NCBI RefSeq assembly: GCF_000699445.3
Contig: NC_067195.1
Location: forward strand, 10,282,287-10,346,286
Reading direction: 5' to 3'
From: Schistosoma haematobium
Taxonomy: Eukaryota > Platyhelminthes > Trematoda > Strigeidida > Schistosomatidae
Length of the DNA: 64,000 nt
The notes below the pieces were generated by a model. It worked only from the letters and a program-made list of their open reading frames with translations. It was not told where the DNA came from and did no database searches. Below, piece after piece: positions 20,433 to 32,334 of the stretch. A program made the position numbers and the translations under genes. How positions within the stretch are numbered: the first letter of the stretch is position 1; each line of letters begins with the position of its first letter.

Positions 20433-20850
20433 TCCCTTGGTGTAGTTTAACTTGTGTATTCCCATTGTTATTTAGGATTGCAATTGATCAGTCTCATGTT
20501 GACACATATGCATCATCTACGGATTGTTTCGATACTGCCTCAATTCACAAGCTTTATAAGCATAGATGGATAGTGGATAGCAGTGGAATCCAGTTTGACG
20601 CGTGTTTAGTCCTATTTGGAACTTTTCAGCTAGATGTACCTGCATCACAGAGTTGATGTTCACTCTGGAACTCGAACCCAATACTGTTCGTTTCAAACGC
20701 CATCGCGTTATCCACTTAGCTATTGAGTTCTGATAGCCACCTGCTGGTACAATGTAGTGAGGTTTTAATTCACTTGTCAACAAGAGACTGATCAATTACA
20801 GTCCTAAATAACAATGGGCAGTTACAAGTAAAACAACACCAAGTGGATTA
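20433..20850 (-). mobile_element. SINE-2 copy flanked by an inverted duplicate of its own tail
   Basis: Positions 20433-20775 are a full SINE-2 on the minus strand. Positions 20781-20850 repeat its first ~70 bp in reverse complement (CTTGGTG, CCCATTGTTATTTAGGA, TTGATCAGTCTC). This leaves the SINE between inverted ends. Confidence 0.72.
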
Positions 20851-21490
20851 TTAAACTTCCGTTGTTTTATGAAAAAAGTTTTTAATACCTTTGTTTATCT
20901 AACCTCACTGTCACCATGACTAACAGAAGTTTATTATCAATATTATTATCATCCTGTAAAATAAGTATATATAGTTGCTACTGTACAACGTTAAAAATGA
21001 ATTCACCGAAAACTGAACTCTTTGCTGAATTAATCTTTCTTGTTTAATACACTTGAAATCAATCAGCTAATTCTTAGCATATCCATTCTATTTATTTGAT
21101 CAAATAATATTTTCCAATTTATGGTAATATTTTTTCAGATCATGAATTGACAAACGTCGGTTTAAACATTTTGAGATTAAATATTAGAAAAAAAAATAGT
21201 GAAAACTTGAAACAAACTAATAGATAGATTAGAAAACAATTCTATGTAATGATAGGTATCTTTTACCATAATAATGAATGTTTGATGTTTCATTCATTAG
21301 AAAATTTATATTTGATACCTAAACTACAAAATGCGATAGATTGTTTATTCATTTGAAATTGTCAGTTTTATGTAGAAATTATGAGGGAAGAAAAAGATGG
21401 TTACATAAAATTTTCAATCGGTTCTTTTTTTTTTCAATTTAGCTAATCCAAGAAAATCGTGCATCAAATTGTAAGTTTTTTTAATTTGTA
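20851..21490. other. AT-rich spacer, nothing recognised
   Basis: No feature seen. Confidence 0.35.
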
Positions 21491-21494
21491 AAAT

Positions 21495-21700
21495 ATATGC
21501 AAATACAAGCAGGTGGCTATCAGTACTCAGTAGTTAAGTGGATGACGCGATGGCGTTTGAAGCGAATGTCACTCGGTTCGAGTTTCAGAGTGAAAATCAA
21601 CTCTGTGATGCAGGTACATCTAGCTGAAAAGTTCCAAATAGGACTAAACATGCGTCCTGGATTTCACTGCTATCCACTATCCATCTTTGCTTAAATATAT
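21495..21700 (+). mobile_element. SINE-2, plus strand, 3' truncated
   Basis: CAGGTGGCTATCAGTACTCA (A-box side), GACGCGATGGCGTTTGAAGC, B box CGGTTCGAGTTTC, body to CCATCTTTGC. The tail is missing. Confidence 0.75.
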
Positions 21701-22190
21701 GCAGAAATTTTGCCGTGAAGTTCTTGGATTAGTGAATTTTTTTTGAATTTTTAACCTGAGTAAAAATGTATTATAATTTTTTTAAAAAAAAAACAGCAAT
21801 CATTTCAATTTTTGTCCCATGGGCAAATTGTATTAATTAAACGTTTAAAGGTCCTCATCATATTAAAAGACTAATTTTCGAAATAACAATATTCTTTTCG
21901 ACAAATTCTCTTCAGGTTCTACACTTCATATATCCAAATTAATAATCCGAAAAATGACCAGGTTTAGGGCAAAATACATCATTTAAAGCATGTGAATTTA
22001 GGATTGTGTTAAACAAAATACAATAAAATTGTTAATGTTGATATGACTCAGAATGTTAACTTGAATCTGCGTATATGTTAAGTGAAATTTAAGATCCATG
22101 ATCAGAATAAATATAGGTCAGAAATAATGGTACAATTACAATTCAGTCAAATGTTTAGTGGAAGGCTATATTGTGTGAAAAATTAGTAAG
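21701..22190. other. AT-rich spacer, nothing recognised
   Basis: T- and A-homopolymer runs near 21735-21795; no gene. Confidence 0.35.
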
Positions 22191-22196
22191 ACGTGT

Positions 22197-22510
22197 AGTG
22201 TCGGTTCTTATGTTAAGTCCATATATCTTATTCTCGCTTTCGGACAGCCCAATCTATTCATTCTGCTTGAGTCACATTTTAACCTTGTTAATTATTTGCT
22301 TATCAATCTTGAATGTTTTTATATGACCGCATATGTGTGTGTACTCTACTTATCCGCTACTGACTAACGCGATTTAAGTCGAGGATTATATACGAGGATA
22401 GGTGATAACAAACATTCATACGATCTATTTGAAGTCAGATCCTGGACCACTAAAGTGGAGAGCCCTTTCGACAACATCGTTCGATATAAACGACGACAAT
22501 ATAAAGGGCC
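22197..22510 (+). repeat. Repeat L copy 2
   Basis: TGTAGTGTCGGTTCTTATGT to the CGATATAAACGACGAC region. Compared with copy 1 it has an internal deletion in the centre and no nested insert. It ends with GACCACTAAAGTGGAGAGCC, also present in copy 1. Confidence 0.6.
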
Positions 22511-22599
22511 CCACAGATGCAATAAGGATGGATAAATATAAAGTGAATGAATCATGTATAGGGGAGATCAATAATCATGTTTAACCAATGGTAATAATA

Positions 22600-22705
22600 A
22601 TGCACTGCTGAAGAGTCCCACAATAGGACGAAACGGTCGTCCAGTGATTCTGGGTTTTCCATGGTGGTCTAGCTTCAATTTATTCATGATCTGAACTATT
22701 GAAAT
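22600..22705 (+). mobile_element. Sm-alpha-like SINE cut at the ribozyme
   Basis: This fragment starts one base before hammerhead stem I and runs to the SINE 3' end (CATGGTGGTCTAGCTTCAAT, GAACTATTGAAATAAT). There is no tRNA-like head. Confidence 0.8.
22602..22647 (+). ncRNA. Hammerhead ribozyme, apparently intact (GUC site)
   Basis: Stem I GCACTG/CAGTGA pairs over five bases. Core CTGAAGA, stem II GTCC...GGAC and GAAAC are intact. A minimal stem III encloses GGTC, with canonical GTC before the cut after 22641. Confidence 0.87.
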
Positions 22706-23110
22706 AATACAAAGGTTTGTGGATAAAGATAACAGAGACAATTAAAATTGACTAAAAAATGTAGTCAAATTAGGTCACTCAATAGCTTAGATTACTATTG
22801 ATTACTTGGCCGTGATGTTGGCCAGAGGAGGAGGAGGAGTGGTCGGAGATATTTCTTCAGTTCACATAGCTCTGGTTTGTTCATCCGAATGGTTACTGTT
22901 TCAGGCGTTTGAAGGACTTTAAGTCTGACAGGTTTTGACAAAAATATTCCTTGCCTTATAGTTCAACAAACTGAAATAGATAATTTACTAAATATTTTCA
23001 GAAAGAAATGTAATGTACTGTTATGTTCTTATCACAGAGTTACAGATAATAAAAGTTTGAAAAATGATATTTGTCTTCTTTGACAAGACGCAATAAATTT
23101 TAAAGCTACT
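22706..23110. other. Spacer, nothing recognised
   Basis: Contains GAGGAGGAGGAG at about 22826-22838; no other signal. Confidence 0.35.
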
Positions 23111-23114
23111 GAAA

Positions 23115-23410
23115 TCTGTGGTTATTCGGGTTTAGTATTTAAGTGGATAACACTTTGACGGTTTAAATTAAAAGACATTCGGTCTGAGTCCCGCTCTGAA
23201 CGTTAACACGGGTTCAGGTACATCCAGCTTATGAGCAGTATTTAGAACAAAATACAAATCCTGGAACTCTTTTCTGCCTACGACTGAAACCGATTAAAGA
23301 TACTTGCAACTTAATTTCATTATTAAGGCAATATTTCCAAGATGTTCATATACCATTAGCGACTGATCGATTTCAGTCATTAATGTCAACAATAGTATCT
23401 ATTTCCGTTA
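23115..23410 (+). mobile_element. SINE-2, plus strand, degenerate full length
   Basis: TTAAGTGGATAACACTTTGA (head), GGTCTGAGTCCC (B box), GGTACATCCAGCTTATGAG, then a tail with AATTTCATTATTAAGGCAAT and TGATCGATTTCAG. Confidence 0.65.
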
Positions 23411-24245
23411 TTTAAGTTATATAAAGTGAGATAATTAGACTACAGCTTAGAATGAGTTTATTAGTGTTTACTATTTAAAGGGGACGAAGTTTTTCTAATT
23501 TTAGAATAATCCAACTCGACAAACAACCTTTTTCAAAATTCATTAAAAAGAATTTAATAGTTGTTGATTGTTATAGTTTTCATTATGAATTGACTTAATT
23601 TAGACAGTCACTGTAAAACAAGAATCATGAGACATCTATTTCATCGTTATATGAGGCCATTCAGTATTATGCATCCACAGTCACACTGACGACTGAACTT
23701 TCTAACTTAAAGTTTTGCAGTGACCACCTCACTTCTAAATCATTGGATCAATACCAAGTGTATTAAACTTCTAACTTTAATTAACTCGCAATATTATAAA
23801 TGGGCCAGATTGTTTAGCAGCCCCAAACCAAGACAAAACAGCTATCCAATGCTCTCTAGTTTTCAATAACTGTATAACTATGGTTGATTTGTCATATAAA
23901 TATTATTAACTATATTAAAATAGTAAAAAAAAATACTCTTCTGTTATTCATTTCAAAGATAGTTGAACCATCTAAAGTACAAATTATAATCAAGATAAAC
24001 TTGTGATAAAAATAATTAATCTATAGATAAGGTCAAAGTACAATGAAATATATGCTGACTATTTAATCAAATTGATAGTAAGTTTATCTTTAAATAAATC
24101 TAAATAAAGGTCTTGACCATAAATCACATTTAATCTCCACAATTGAACTTTCGAGTTTATTTTAAAAAAATTATTTGTGTTGTTTTGATTTTGTTTTAAT
24201 TTTAGTAAACATTTTAAAACTTCTGTAAATATTTGTATAAGATAT
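23411..24245. other. AT-rich spacer, nothing recognised
   Basis: No gene. Positions 23600-23860 faintly resemble a very old SINE head but could not be placed. Confidence 0.3.
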
Positions 24246-24249
24246 TACT

Positions 24250-24790
24250 GACTTATTTATTTACGCCTGTTACCCTTCCTGGAGGAGGATAGATCGCCCA
24301 CCACCACTCTCCATCTAACTCTGTCCCGAGCAATCCTTTCCACTTGTTCCCAGTTGTTATTCATCCTTTTCAAATATACTTCCATTTCCCAACGTAGTGT
24401 GTTCTTCGGACTTCATCATTTCCACTTTCCTTCAGGATTCCAAGTTAGGGCTTGTCTCGTGATGCAGTTTGATGATCTCCTCAATATGTATCCTATCCAC
24501 TTCCAACATCTTTTTCAAAAGTCCTTTTCAGATGGAAGTTGGTTTGTTCTCTCCCACAGTAGGTTGTTACTGATGATATCTGGTCAACGGATGTTGAGTA
24601 TCTCACGGAGACAACTGTTTATAAATACTTGTACGTATTTGATGATAGCTGTATCAATTATCCACGTTTCCGTTCCGTACATCTGAACCGTCTTGACGTT
24701 CGTATTGAAGATTTTGACTTTGATATTGGTTGACAGTCGTTTTGAGTTCCATATGTTCTTCAGTTGTAGGAATGCGTCCCTTGCTCTGCT
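24250..24790 (-). mobile_element. RTE (SR2-like) 3' fragment, broken
   Basis: The plus strand shows the same succession of blocks as the RTE fragments at 147-640 and 18355-18850: TTACGCCTGTTACCC, CTCCTCAATATGTATCCTAT, TCTCCCACAGTAGGTTGTTA, TTTGAGTTCCATATGTTCTT. All three RTE 3' fragments are on the minus strand. Confidence 0.83.
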
Positions 24791-24934
24791 AATCCGTATA
24801 AAGTATACTTTTATAAAATTGTTTATTAAAGTTGTTAATATTTATCTAATAATTAACATAGTTGAATTCACCTGTTCATTACTTCTCTCTAAAACTTCCA
24901 AATTACAGTTTAACTTTTTTAGAGGGGTCTATTT

Positions 24935-25085
24935 TCAAGCAAAGATGGATAGTGGCTAGCAGTGGAATTCAGTTTAACGCGGATTTCGTCCTATTTGGAA
25001 CTCGACAGCTGGATGTACTTGCATCGCAGATTTGATTTTCGCTCCGGGACTCGAATCCAGTACTGTTCGCTTCAAACGCCATTAA
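24935..25085 (-). mobile_element. SINE-2 fragment
   Basis: AGCAAAGATGGATAGTGGCT to CGCTTCAAACGCCAT with the B box complement GGGACTCGAATCC. The tRNA head end is cut. Confidence 0.7.
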
Positions 25086-25610
25086 TAATCGTTTGATTGT
25101 TTTCACCTTTTTGGATTATGCCTCATGTATTTTGGATCCGATTCCCAGCCTTATTCCATTGATTAAATTACATATGCAATTACAAAGTTTATTGTTTATA
25201 CGATTTTCTATGAATAGTACAAATTTCCATGGATTTTTCAACATAGAAACTATTGAAGTGTAAAATTTTATATTTAATTTTTTTGTTATTATACAGATTA
25301 GAAATATTTACAAAGTTTTACACTCCGTTTGTTTTGTTTTCACAGTGTCTTTTTTAGTATCATATAATACATCAATCAATATTTTGTTTCCTAGTAAATG
25401 AATGGAGAGGGAGAGAGAGTATTGTTTTACATTGAAAATGTGTTGTTACAATCTAGATTGATGGTATATTTTATTCTAAGAGGAATAAATCATAAGACTA
25501 CAATCTTCTTAATCATCTTATATTGCTAAGGAGAGAAAGGATGTTTGTTTACACTAGTTAAGAAGAAAACTATGCTAATATATATATTCTTAGTCAAATT
25601 GTAATGTGGA
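25086..25610. other. AT-rich spacer, nothing recognised
   Basis: A GAGAGAGAGAG stretch near 25407-25420; no gene. Confidence 0.35.
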
Positions 25611-25614
25611 TTAC

Positions 25615-25850
25615 TTATATCCACATAAGTAGTATGTGAAGGTGGTCAGGAATAGAATGTATTTCAGTAGAAGATCGATATGGAAAGAACAGAAAGGAAA
25701 CACAACTCCTATGAAAATGCATGAAAAGTGAAATCTGAGACGATGAAGTAATATTTACAAAAGAAACAGTCAAGTTTGAGACAATGGATTGATATTTTGT
25801 AAATTAAGTATTTACTGTATGGTAAATGATATACACACATCAAATTACTG
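25615..25850 (+). repeat. Repeat M copy 3, degenerate
   Basis: Shares GAAAGAACAGAAAGGAAAC, GACGATGAAGTAATATTTAC and TTGTAAATTAAGTATTTACTG with copies 1 and 8. The right end is lost. Confidence 0.55.
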
Positions 25851-26500
25851 GTCAACGAATGTTAACCACTGATCATTCAATACAATCACACTTGTCGAAC
25901 GACTAGATTTTTAAAAATAATATATAATTCATTATTATTTTTAATGTAATAATAATAATTAATAATGAAGTCAGTGATTGGTGAATAAACAAGTCTTCAT
26001 ATGTAGACTTGTTTTCTTTCTTAAATCATGATTCCTTTGTAATAAACACTAGGTAATAGTTATTCCACGATCAAAACAACAAGTGTACCAGTAGCAGTAA
26101 TCAATAATTCATTCATGTCACAACAGAACTGATAGTAAAAAAACGGAACAAAAAATAATAAGCTCATGAATTTTATTAAAACAACATTAAATCATTATTA
26201 TATGCTTAAAAGATATGACTAAAATACTAGACATATAGATCAGTGACAGAAAATTGTAACATTATGGGCTACATATAGTTCAATGCTTTAATATCAGTCA
26301 AATATTTCCAACTAAATTCTATAGATGTAGCTAAAATATGAGATAAACACCATGAATGTTTGAGTACTTGAGAATTCCTATATACAAATAATCATACAGA
26401 GATTAAGTTAGAATCAATAAATATTTTATGAGGCTAACTGGAAAAATGACTGACTCAACTTACATGTTTTTATCAAATCAAATCAAAATCAAATAATATA
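25851..26500. other. AT-rich spacer, nothing recognised
   Basis: Short (AAT)n tracts; no other feature. Confidence 0.35.
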
Positions 26501-26504
26501 TCTG

Positions 26505-26670
26505 GAAAGGGTTTTGTGTATATTATAGTAGCTTAATAGTTGAGTTCATGAGTTTATTGAAGCTAGACCACCATGTAAGGATTGGATGGTCGTGTCGTTC
26601 TAGTATGTGACTCCTCAGCAGTGAGCATCCACGATCCCGCTCACGGGATTCGAACCCTGGACATACTCAA
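26505..26670 (-). mobile_element. Sm-alpha-like SINE, 3' half, ribozyme mutated
   Basis: The minus strand keeps B box GGGTTCGAATCCC and core CTGAGGA, but the GAAAC segment reads GACAC. Stem I is also altered (CACTG/CAATC). Inactive by motif. Confidence 0.75.
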
Positions 26671-27267
26671 TCCCACTTTCAGACGAACCAGGCTTAAACT
26701 TTATAACCCGAGCAGTACAGCTCAACCCCGCTCCATAGGAGAACCAGACAGCATATAGGCTTTAACGCTACACTCTGAATAGTACAGCTTAGGTACCCGG
26801 AATACTGGTGGACCAGGGAAAAATTAGTGCCTATTTTCCAGGTACAGTTAACGTTTGATCAAAATTAACTGCTTTATCGAAAATTGAAAACTAGCTTTCT
26901 GGTTCAATAAACTTTAGGGCAAGTAAAAATACGTTAAAATATATAACATTTTAAAATTACCATTCACATATGTTATACCCTTACTTTTTATAATTTCATA
27001 GAATGAGCTTCATTATTACAGATTTATTAAGCATTCTTGAATAGATTTTTTAGTCTTAAAAATAAGGAGCTGATGATGGATAACAATAATCGGTATAAAA
27101 TGAATTCATATACTATAAATTTAACAAAATTCAATGAGATTGCAGCTGAGTGATCATTTTCTGCTAAACATGAATAATACATCTTTCAGTAACCAAATAT
27201 TGGTGATTAATAAGATATATGAGACTATCATCAGTCACTCCGGACAGAATTAACAATCCGAAAACAA

Positions 27268-27546
27268 TGTGGTGTATGCTACATATGCTGACAGATATAA
27301 TTAGCGTCAACTGTGAGTTGAATGCCTACTAGTATAAGATTGAATTGAAGAGAGCAGAAAGGAGAGCGGAGAGTAATCTGAATAACAACAGAATTGGAAG
27401 AACCATGAAATATGTAAAGGACAACTGAAGTAGGATATACAAATAATGTATTTAATGTATGATTTTCATATTTTATGAAGCCACTGTGTAATTCCATAGA
27501 AAACACAATAAATTGGAATTCCCCATCTCAGTTTTCTTTCACTACA
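27268..27546 (+). repeat. Repeat M copy 4, complete ends
   Basis: TGTGGTGTATGCTACATATG at the left, CTTTCACTACA at the right. The middle contains AACAACAGAATTGGAAGAAC, shared with copy 8 (56358-56621), defining a subfamily. Confidence 0.65.
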
Positions 27547-27802
27547 ATAGAACGATATCATTTATCACAGATTAAGCAATTAAGATATCTAAGGTCAGAT
27601 GGTTCATTAGTTTCTAAATGAATTGTCTCCTGATGCAGGAAAACGAGTATGATATCGCTTTAGAATAGCGTTACTTTTTTGCTCTATAAGAACCTATCTT
27701 CCAAACAATATATCTTAGGATACCATATGAGTTAAATAAAACAATAACTAAGTTAAACAATAATTTATTTATTCAGAATTGCAATTGCAATTACAGTTAT
27801 AT

Positions 27803-28075
27803 TGTGGTGGATGCTACTGATGTCGACAGATATAAGTAATACGCATCATCAATCAAAAGTGAAATGCCTGGAGACGGAAGGTTAAGAAGATCGAAGAAAA
27901 GAGAACTAGAACAGTGAATGATTGCTGTAGAAAAAAAATGAACAATGTCGTCTGAGACGATTGATTGACATTTGCAAATGAAGTAATTACTGAATGGTTC
28001 TCAGATTTTACCAAAATATTCTGTAATTTTGTATTCATTTACATTCGATTATCCCCACTTGTGTTCTCGTTCACA
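27803..28075 (+). repeat. Repeat M copy 5
   Basis: TGTGGTGGATGCTACTGATG to GTGTTCTCGTTCAC. It lies only ~260 bp from copy 4 in the same orientation and is of the copy-1 subfamily. Confidence 0.65.
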
Positions 28076-28190
28076 GAACTATCTCAAAAATGTATCATAC
28101 AGTTTTCGTGTATCTAAAATAAACTTATCTGTACTCAAAATAAATCTATTTGAAATTTATCATAATACAAACTAAAAACTGACTAATATT

Positions 28191-28318
28191 TGAGGAGTCC
28201 CACAATAGGACGAAACGGCCGTCCAATGCTTCCAGTCTTTTCATTGTGGTCTAGCTTCAACTGACTCAGGATCTCAACTATTAAAATTACTGTAATATTC
28301 ACAAAAACTCCTGATATA
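28191..28318 (+). mobile_element. Sm-alpha-like SINE 3' fragment starting inside the ribozyme core
   Basis: Begins TTGAGGAGTCCCACAATAGG (the core lacks its 5' stem I) and runs to CAAAAACTCCTGAT. GAAAC and GTC are intact but the ribozyme is incomplete. Confidence 0.75.
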
Positions 28319-28417
28319 AAATCTTAAATTTTAGCTGCTTTCCGTAGTTCATTGACATTATTTTTTTCATAGAAAATGATAAATAAATTCTTTATTATTA
28401 TCATCATCATCAGCAAG

Positions 28418-28582
28418 GGGTTTTGTGGAGATTTTAGTGATTAAAAAGTTGAAATAATGAGTCATGATTGGTGGATGCGCACTGCTGATGAGTCTCATAT
28501 TAGGACGAAACGGCCATCCAGTGTTTCCAGGTTTTCTATGGTGGTTTAGCCTTAATTGACTTATGAATTCAACTATTAAACT
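28418..28582 (+). mobile_element. Sm-alpha-like SINE fragment, inverted tail plus ribozyme half
   Basis: 28418-28465 is the SINE end on the minus strand (AAGGGGTTTTGTGGAGATTT). From 28466 the plus-strand ribozyme half follows (GGTGGATGCGCACTG) to TTCAACTATTAAA. Confidence 0.78.
28479..28524 (+). ncRNA. Hammerhead ribozyme, apparently intact, with CTGATGA core
   Basis: Only Sm-alpha-type copy here with the textbook CTGATGA core. Stem I GCACTG/CAGTGT is closed by a G-U pair. Stem II GTCT...GGAC, GAAAC and triplet ATC are all present. Confidence 0.85.
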
Positions 28583-29485
28583 CTTAACCTGAATTAAAAC
28601 TACTTATGAAGTTTATTACTTAATTTCATATTCAAAATGTATGATATTTGTTATTCACTTTGTGTAAAATGAAATTGTCAACCATATTCAAATAAACGTT
28701 GAGTAAATAAGCTGGTATCTAATTTAAGTATGTTTATATTATAATAAATTAACTTAAAGATTCATAGTAAAGAAGATTAAGGGGAGATTTGTAAGACTGA
28801 TGAACATTATTCATCACTTATTATATGCAAAACTTTATTTCAATGTGTATTTTGTATTTAAAATTATGTCAGTTATAGATTGGACTGATATTAACATTTC
28901 GCGTAACAATCAGTATATGCTAGATCAATCCCAAAGAGTAAATAACAGGTATTGATGAATCAATGTTACCGGTCAAGATTTGGCTCAATTATTAGAGATA
29001 CACATGTGGATTCATGGATGTGTTTGTGTTCATAATGGATTCTATCAGCCAATATAGCTTCCTATTTGTTCTTTATCATCTCACTCTAGTAACAGGTTGA
29101 GCTCACATATAGGAAGTTTGGAAATCGTTTACAGAATCAAGTGGCTGCTCAACATAACACTATAATTAGAAGGAATGACATGACTAACAAGACGTATCAC
29201 GCCAATCTTATATCATAAATTAGTTTCTGTAATGATGCGATTCAAATCGCAATGTCTTTTCGGTAGCTGTCTATATCCTTTATTACAAACAGCACTTACC
29301 TCAATAATTCTCCAACACCTAGTCATCATATTTCGTCTCAGGTTCATATCCAATAGTAACGAAAATGGAAATAATGAACTTCGTTAGATTTCTCAATATT
29401 ATTGTCAATATACTCACACTTCAAGAGTTCCCATAATATTATTATAGTAAGTCCTTGCTTGATTTATGTTTCAACAATATAGTGA
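28583..29485. other. AT-rich spacer, nothing recognised
   Basis: No gene or placed repeat. Confidence 0.35.
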
Positions 29486-29489
29486 TTAG

Positions 29490-29640
29490 AGGGAGTCGAC
29501 AGGAAACCTTGACTTAGGCTGTGTGCTATTTGATGCTTATCATGAAGATGTATCTGTAATCTTGAGCAAACTGATATACTTTTGCAGATTGAACAACGTG
29601 TCACCCAGCATCCCAATTACAGACATAACAACTGCACGCG
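29490..29640 (+). repeat. Repeat P copy 2
   Basis: GTGTGCTATTTGATGCTTAT, TGTATCTGTAATCTTGAGC, GTGTCACCCAGCATCCC; compare 7150-7300. Old and diverged. Confidence 0.45.
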
Positions 29641-30460
29641 ATGTCGAACCACTTAGACTAATGACTACATTACAACTTGATCGATAGAAATCGGTCGGCA
29701 CTATGAATGACTTGAAATACACGATATTAGTCATTACTCAACAATCAACTGATTCTAACTTATGCTTCTACAAGTTTGACGATAAAACTGTTCTGCTCTC
29801 TTATGAAGCATATTTTATTGTTACCGAAACAGATCGATAATATAGTATTGTTTAAAGTGAGTAAAAGGTAGAGCCATTCAGTTGAATTCATGACGTAATA
29901 CTATTATCCATAATTTGTAATCAGGTTTTGTTTGACTCGTATCAATCGACAGTTAACTATGTGTACAAAATTATTTGAGCGAATTCATTTTCAAACTGGT
30001 CAATTTAGTGAAAAAATGACGATAATTAGTTGAAATAGCAAAATCTGATGCACAATGTTCTCCTTCAAAAGAAGCCAACAAGTTACTACAAGATTAATAC
30101 TGATTATAATTGTAGCCAGTAATTATGACTGTCGTGATGTTCTTTCCCATTTAATTGACGATTTAATAGCAATAAAATTGAATATGTCCTGCACACAACC
30201 TCTGTTTATTTAGGCCCAAGTTAATATCGTTTCAGTCTTAGACCCAAAAGTATTCCTCCTTCATTTTAATTTACGTTCTGTTTCAAGACATTCCTCTTAT
30301 CGTTAATTATACTTTCATCTCTCTGATTTTATACAAACCTTTAATTATTAATCCCTACCAATCGTTATTATTAATTTTAATACCATCATTATTATTGCAG
30401 TTATAACTATTATTGTCACAATGAATACGACTCAACATCTATTTTTTACATTTTAAGTCA
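29641..30460. other. AT-rich spacer, nothing recognised
   Basis: No feature seen. Confidence 0.35.
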
Positions 30461-30464
30461 CGAA

Positions 30465-30590
30465 TCAATCCTTAGCTAAACCACCATTAAGGACTTAGAG
30501 GCACTAGATGGCCACATGACTTAGCATGAAACTCCATAACGGTGCTCGTTCACGACCGCTCATTGGGGTACCAAACCCTATGGAATACAA
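30465..30590 (-). mobile_element. Sm-alpha-like SINE remnant
   Basis: CTAAACCACCATTAAGGACT with GGCACTAGATGG and GGTACCAAACCC follows the SINE 3' half order on the minus strand. The ribozyme is unrecognisable. Confidence 0.5.
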
Positions 30591-30664
30591 TTTGTGTCTA
30601 ACATGGAACAGTTATACACCACAAAAAATGGATAAGGGTTGCTCATTATCGTGAATTGGTTGAA

Positions 30665-31040
30665 GGCGGCTTGCTTGAATATCTGGGCTACCTGTTTCTG
30701 GCATCAACATATCTCAACAAGTTACCTGTCTTTTGTTTGTTTTAACACATCCTTATGTCTATTAATCGCACAACCTATTTAGGCGCGTTTATTAAAGGTT
30801 TAAGATCTTTCGCTGTACAAGTTATAAAAAAGTACAATCATCAGCGACATCATGGTGTCTGGCAATATGTACCGAAAAGAGTGAAGATTACTCAGATATC
30901 GATTCCTGAACTGCTAACACCTAACTGGTGATCACTCAATATTTATCGTCCGGATAGGTGCAGAAATAAAAAAACTTATTGAAGTACTTTGCGCTGAGAA
31001 TTCTATATTTACCGAAAATATAATATTGAATAAAGTCATT
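30665..31040 (-). repeat. Repeat Q, near full length
   Basis: Complement of 38217-38620: ATCTGGGCTACCTG at one end, TTCCTGAACTGCTAACACC, then TTTGCGCTGAGAATTCTATA at the other. Class unknown. Confidence 0.6.
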
Positions 31041-31086
31041 AATAGTAAAAATAAACAAATAAACAAAAGTTATACTTTAACATCTT

Positions 31087-31285
31087 TAGATGCCAGCCCG
31101 GTGGTCTAGAGACTAAGTGTTCGCGCGCGAGGCTGAAGTTCTTGCGTTTGATTCCTTTTGAATGGGTCGTGGGTGGGCACTAGTGAGAAGTCACATACTA
31201 GGATGAAACAGCTGTCCAGTATTTCCAGTTTTCAATTATGGTCTATATAAGATTGGTTCGTAACTTAAACAGTGAAAATTTCTGT
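31087..31285 (+). mobile_element. Sm-alpha-like SINE, A box to tail, ribozyme decayed
   Basis: GCCAGCCCGGTGGTCTAGAG (A box), a poor B box, then CACTAGTGAGAAGTCAC and GATGAAAC where the ribozyme was. Confidence 0.7.
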
Positions 31286-31289
31286 TTCA

Positions 31290-32330
31290 TATCAATATTT
31301 TTTATATGATTCTAACTTAATGATTAGAATTCATCACCTAATTAAGGCATATGGTTTTCCGTATCCTTCATGTATAACCCTTTCTTAACATTATCAATGA
31401 CGTTATTTTGTTTTGTTAGTGTTTTTCAATGTTTAAGGCTCAACTGACGTAAAACGTATCATTTCCAATCTGTAAAATTGATTCACTTTAATATTTCTTA
31501 ACGATAATATAATAATTCTGGATTTATCACTGTAGACCCTGAACGGAAAAGATCTTTCATTCTATTATCCTCGTGCTGTTTTGTCCTTGAATAAGGAATG
31601 TAACGGGATTATGTAGATACACAAAAGAAATGAAAGCAACTAATCTGAGTTCAACCCACTTCCTAAGACTATCCACAACCCTTTTTTAATCACTCATTCT
31701 GTCCTGCTCATCACTTTCGTTTATCTTTCAGACCACTTATGGAATGAGTTCTGTATTTTTGGGTGTAATTTTTATTTAAGATTTTATTATGTACATCATA
31801 TGGAGTTGTACTTTATTACATATATTCATAGAAGATTGTAGCAGGTTGCTCCAGCTTGTTAAAACTTTATCAATAAAGCAATGAAAAATACGTTACTTTC
31901 TATTATATTTATATTGATTTCATGTTAAAAACGCACAATAACAGTGATTTTTATAAAACCCAGTTATAAAACTCACTATACTTGTCATTTCAAATGTTTT
32001 GGAAAACGTTAATTTTATCTCTTGTGTACACTTGAATTTATAGGATTGTTCTTGTAAATGCTTGTTAACTTTTCATGTATTGTACTTCCAGAAAATCAAC
32101 AGGGAATCTTTTTAAAATCCCTGTCGGTCATCTATAGTTGATTCTTCATGTGTATATGAATATGTATGAAGATTTAATAAAATACGTGAGATAACTAGCT
32201 TCTTTAGGTCTAACTTGATTAACAATATCCTTATGATTTTTAAGTTTTAGTGTTCAATGTTTTTTAACTGTAGTGATCATCTTTAGGTGATCAGTGTTTT
32301 CAATATATGTATCATTAAAGTAACAAAATG
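31290..32330. other. AT-rich spacer, nothing recognised
   Basis: No feature placed. Confidence 0.35.
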
Positions 32331-32334
32331 ATAT

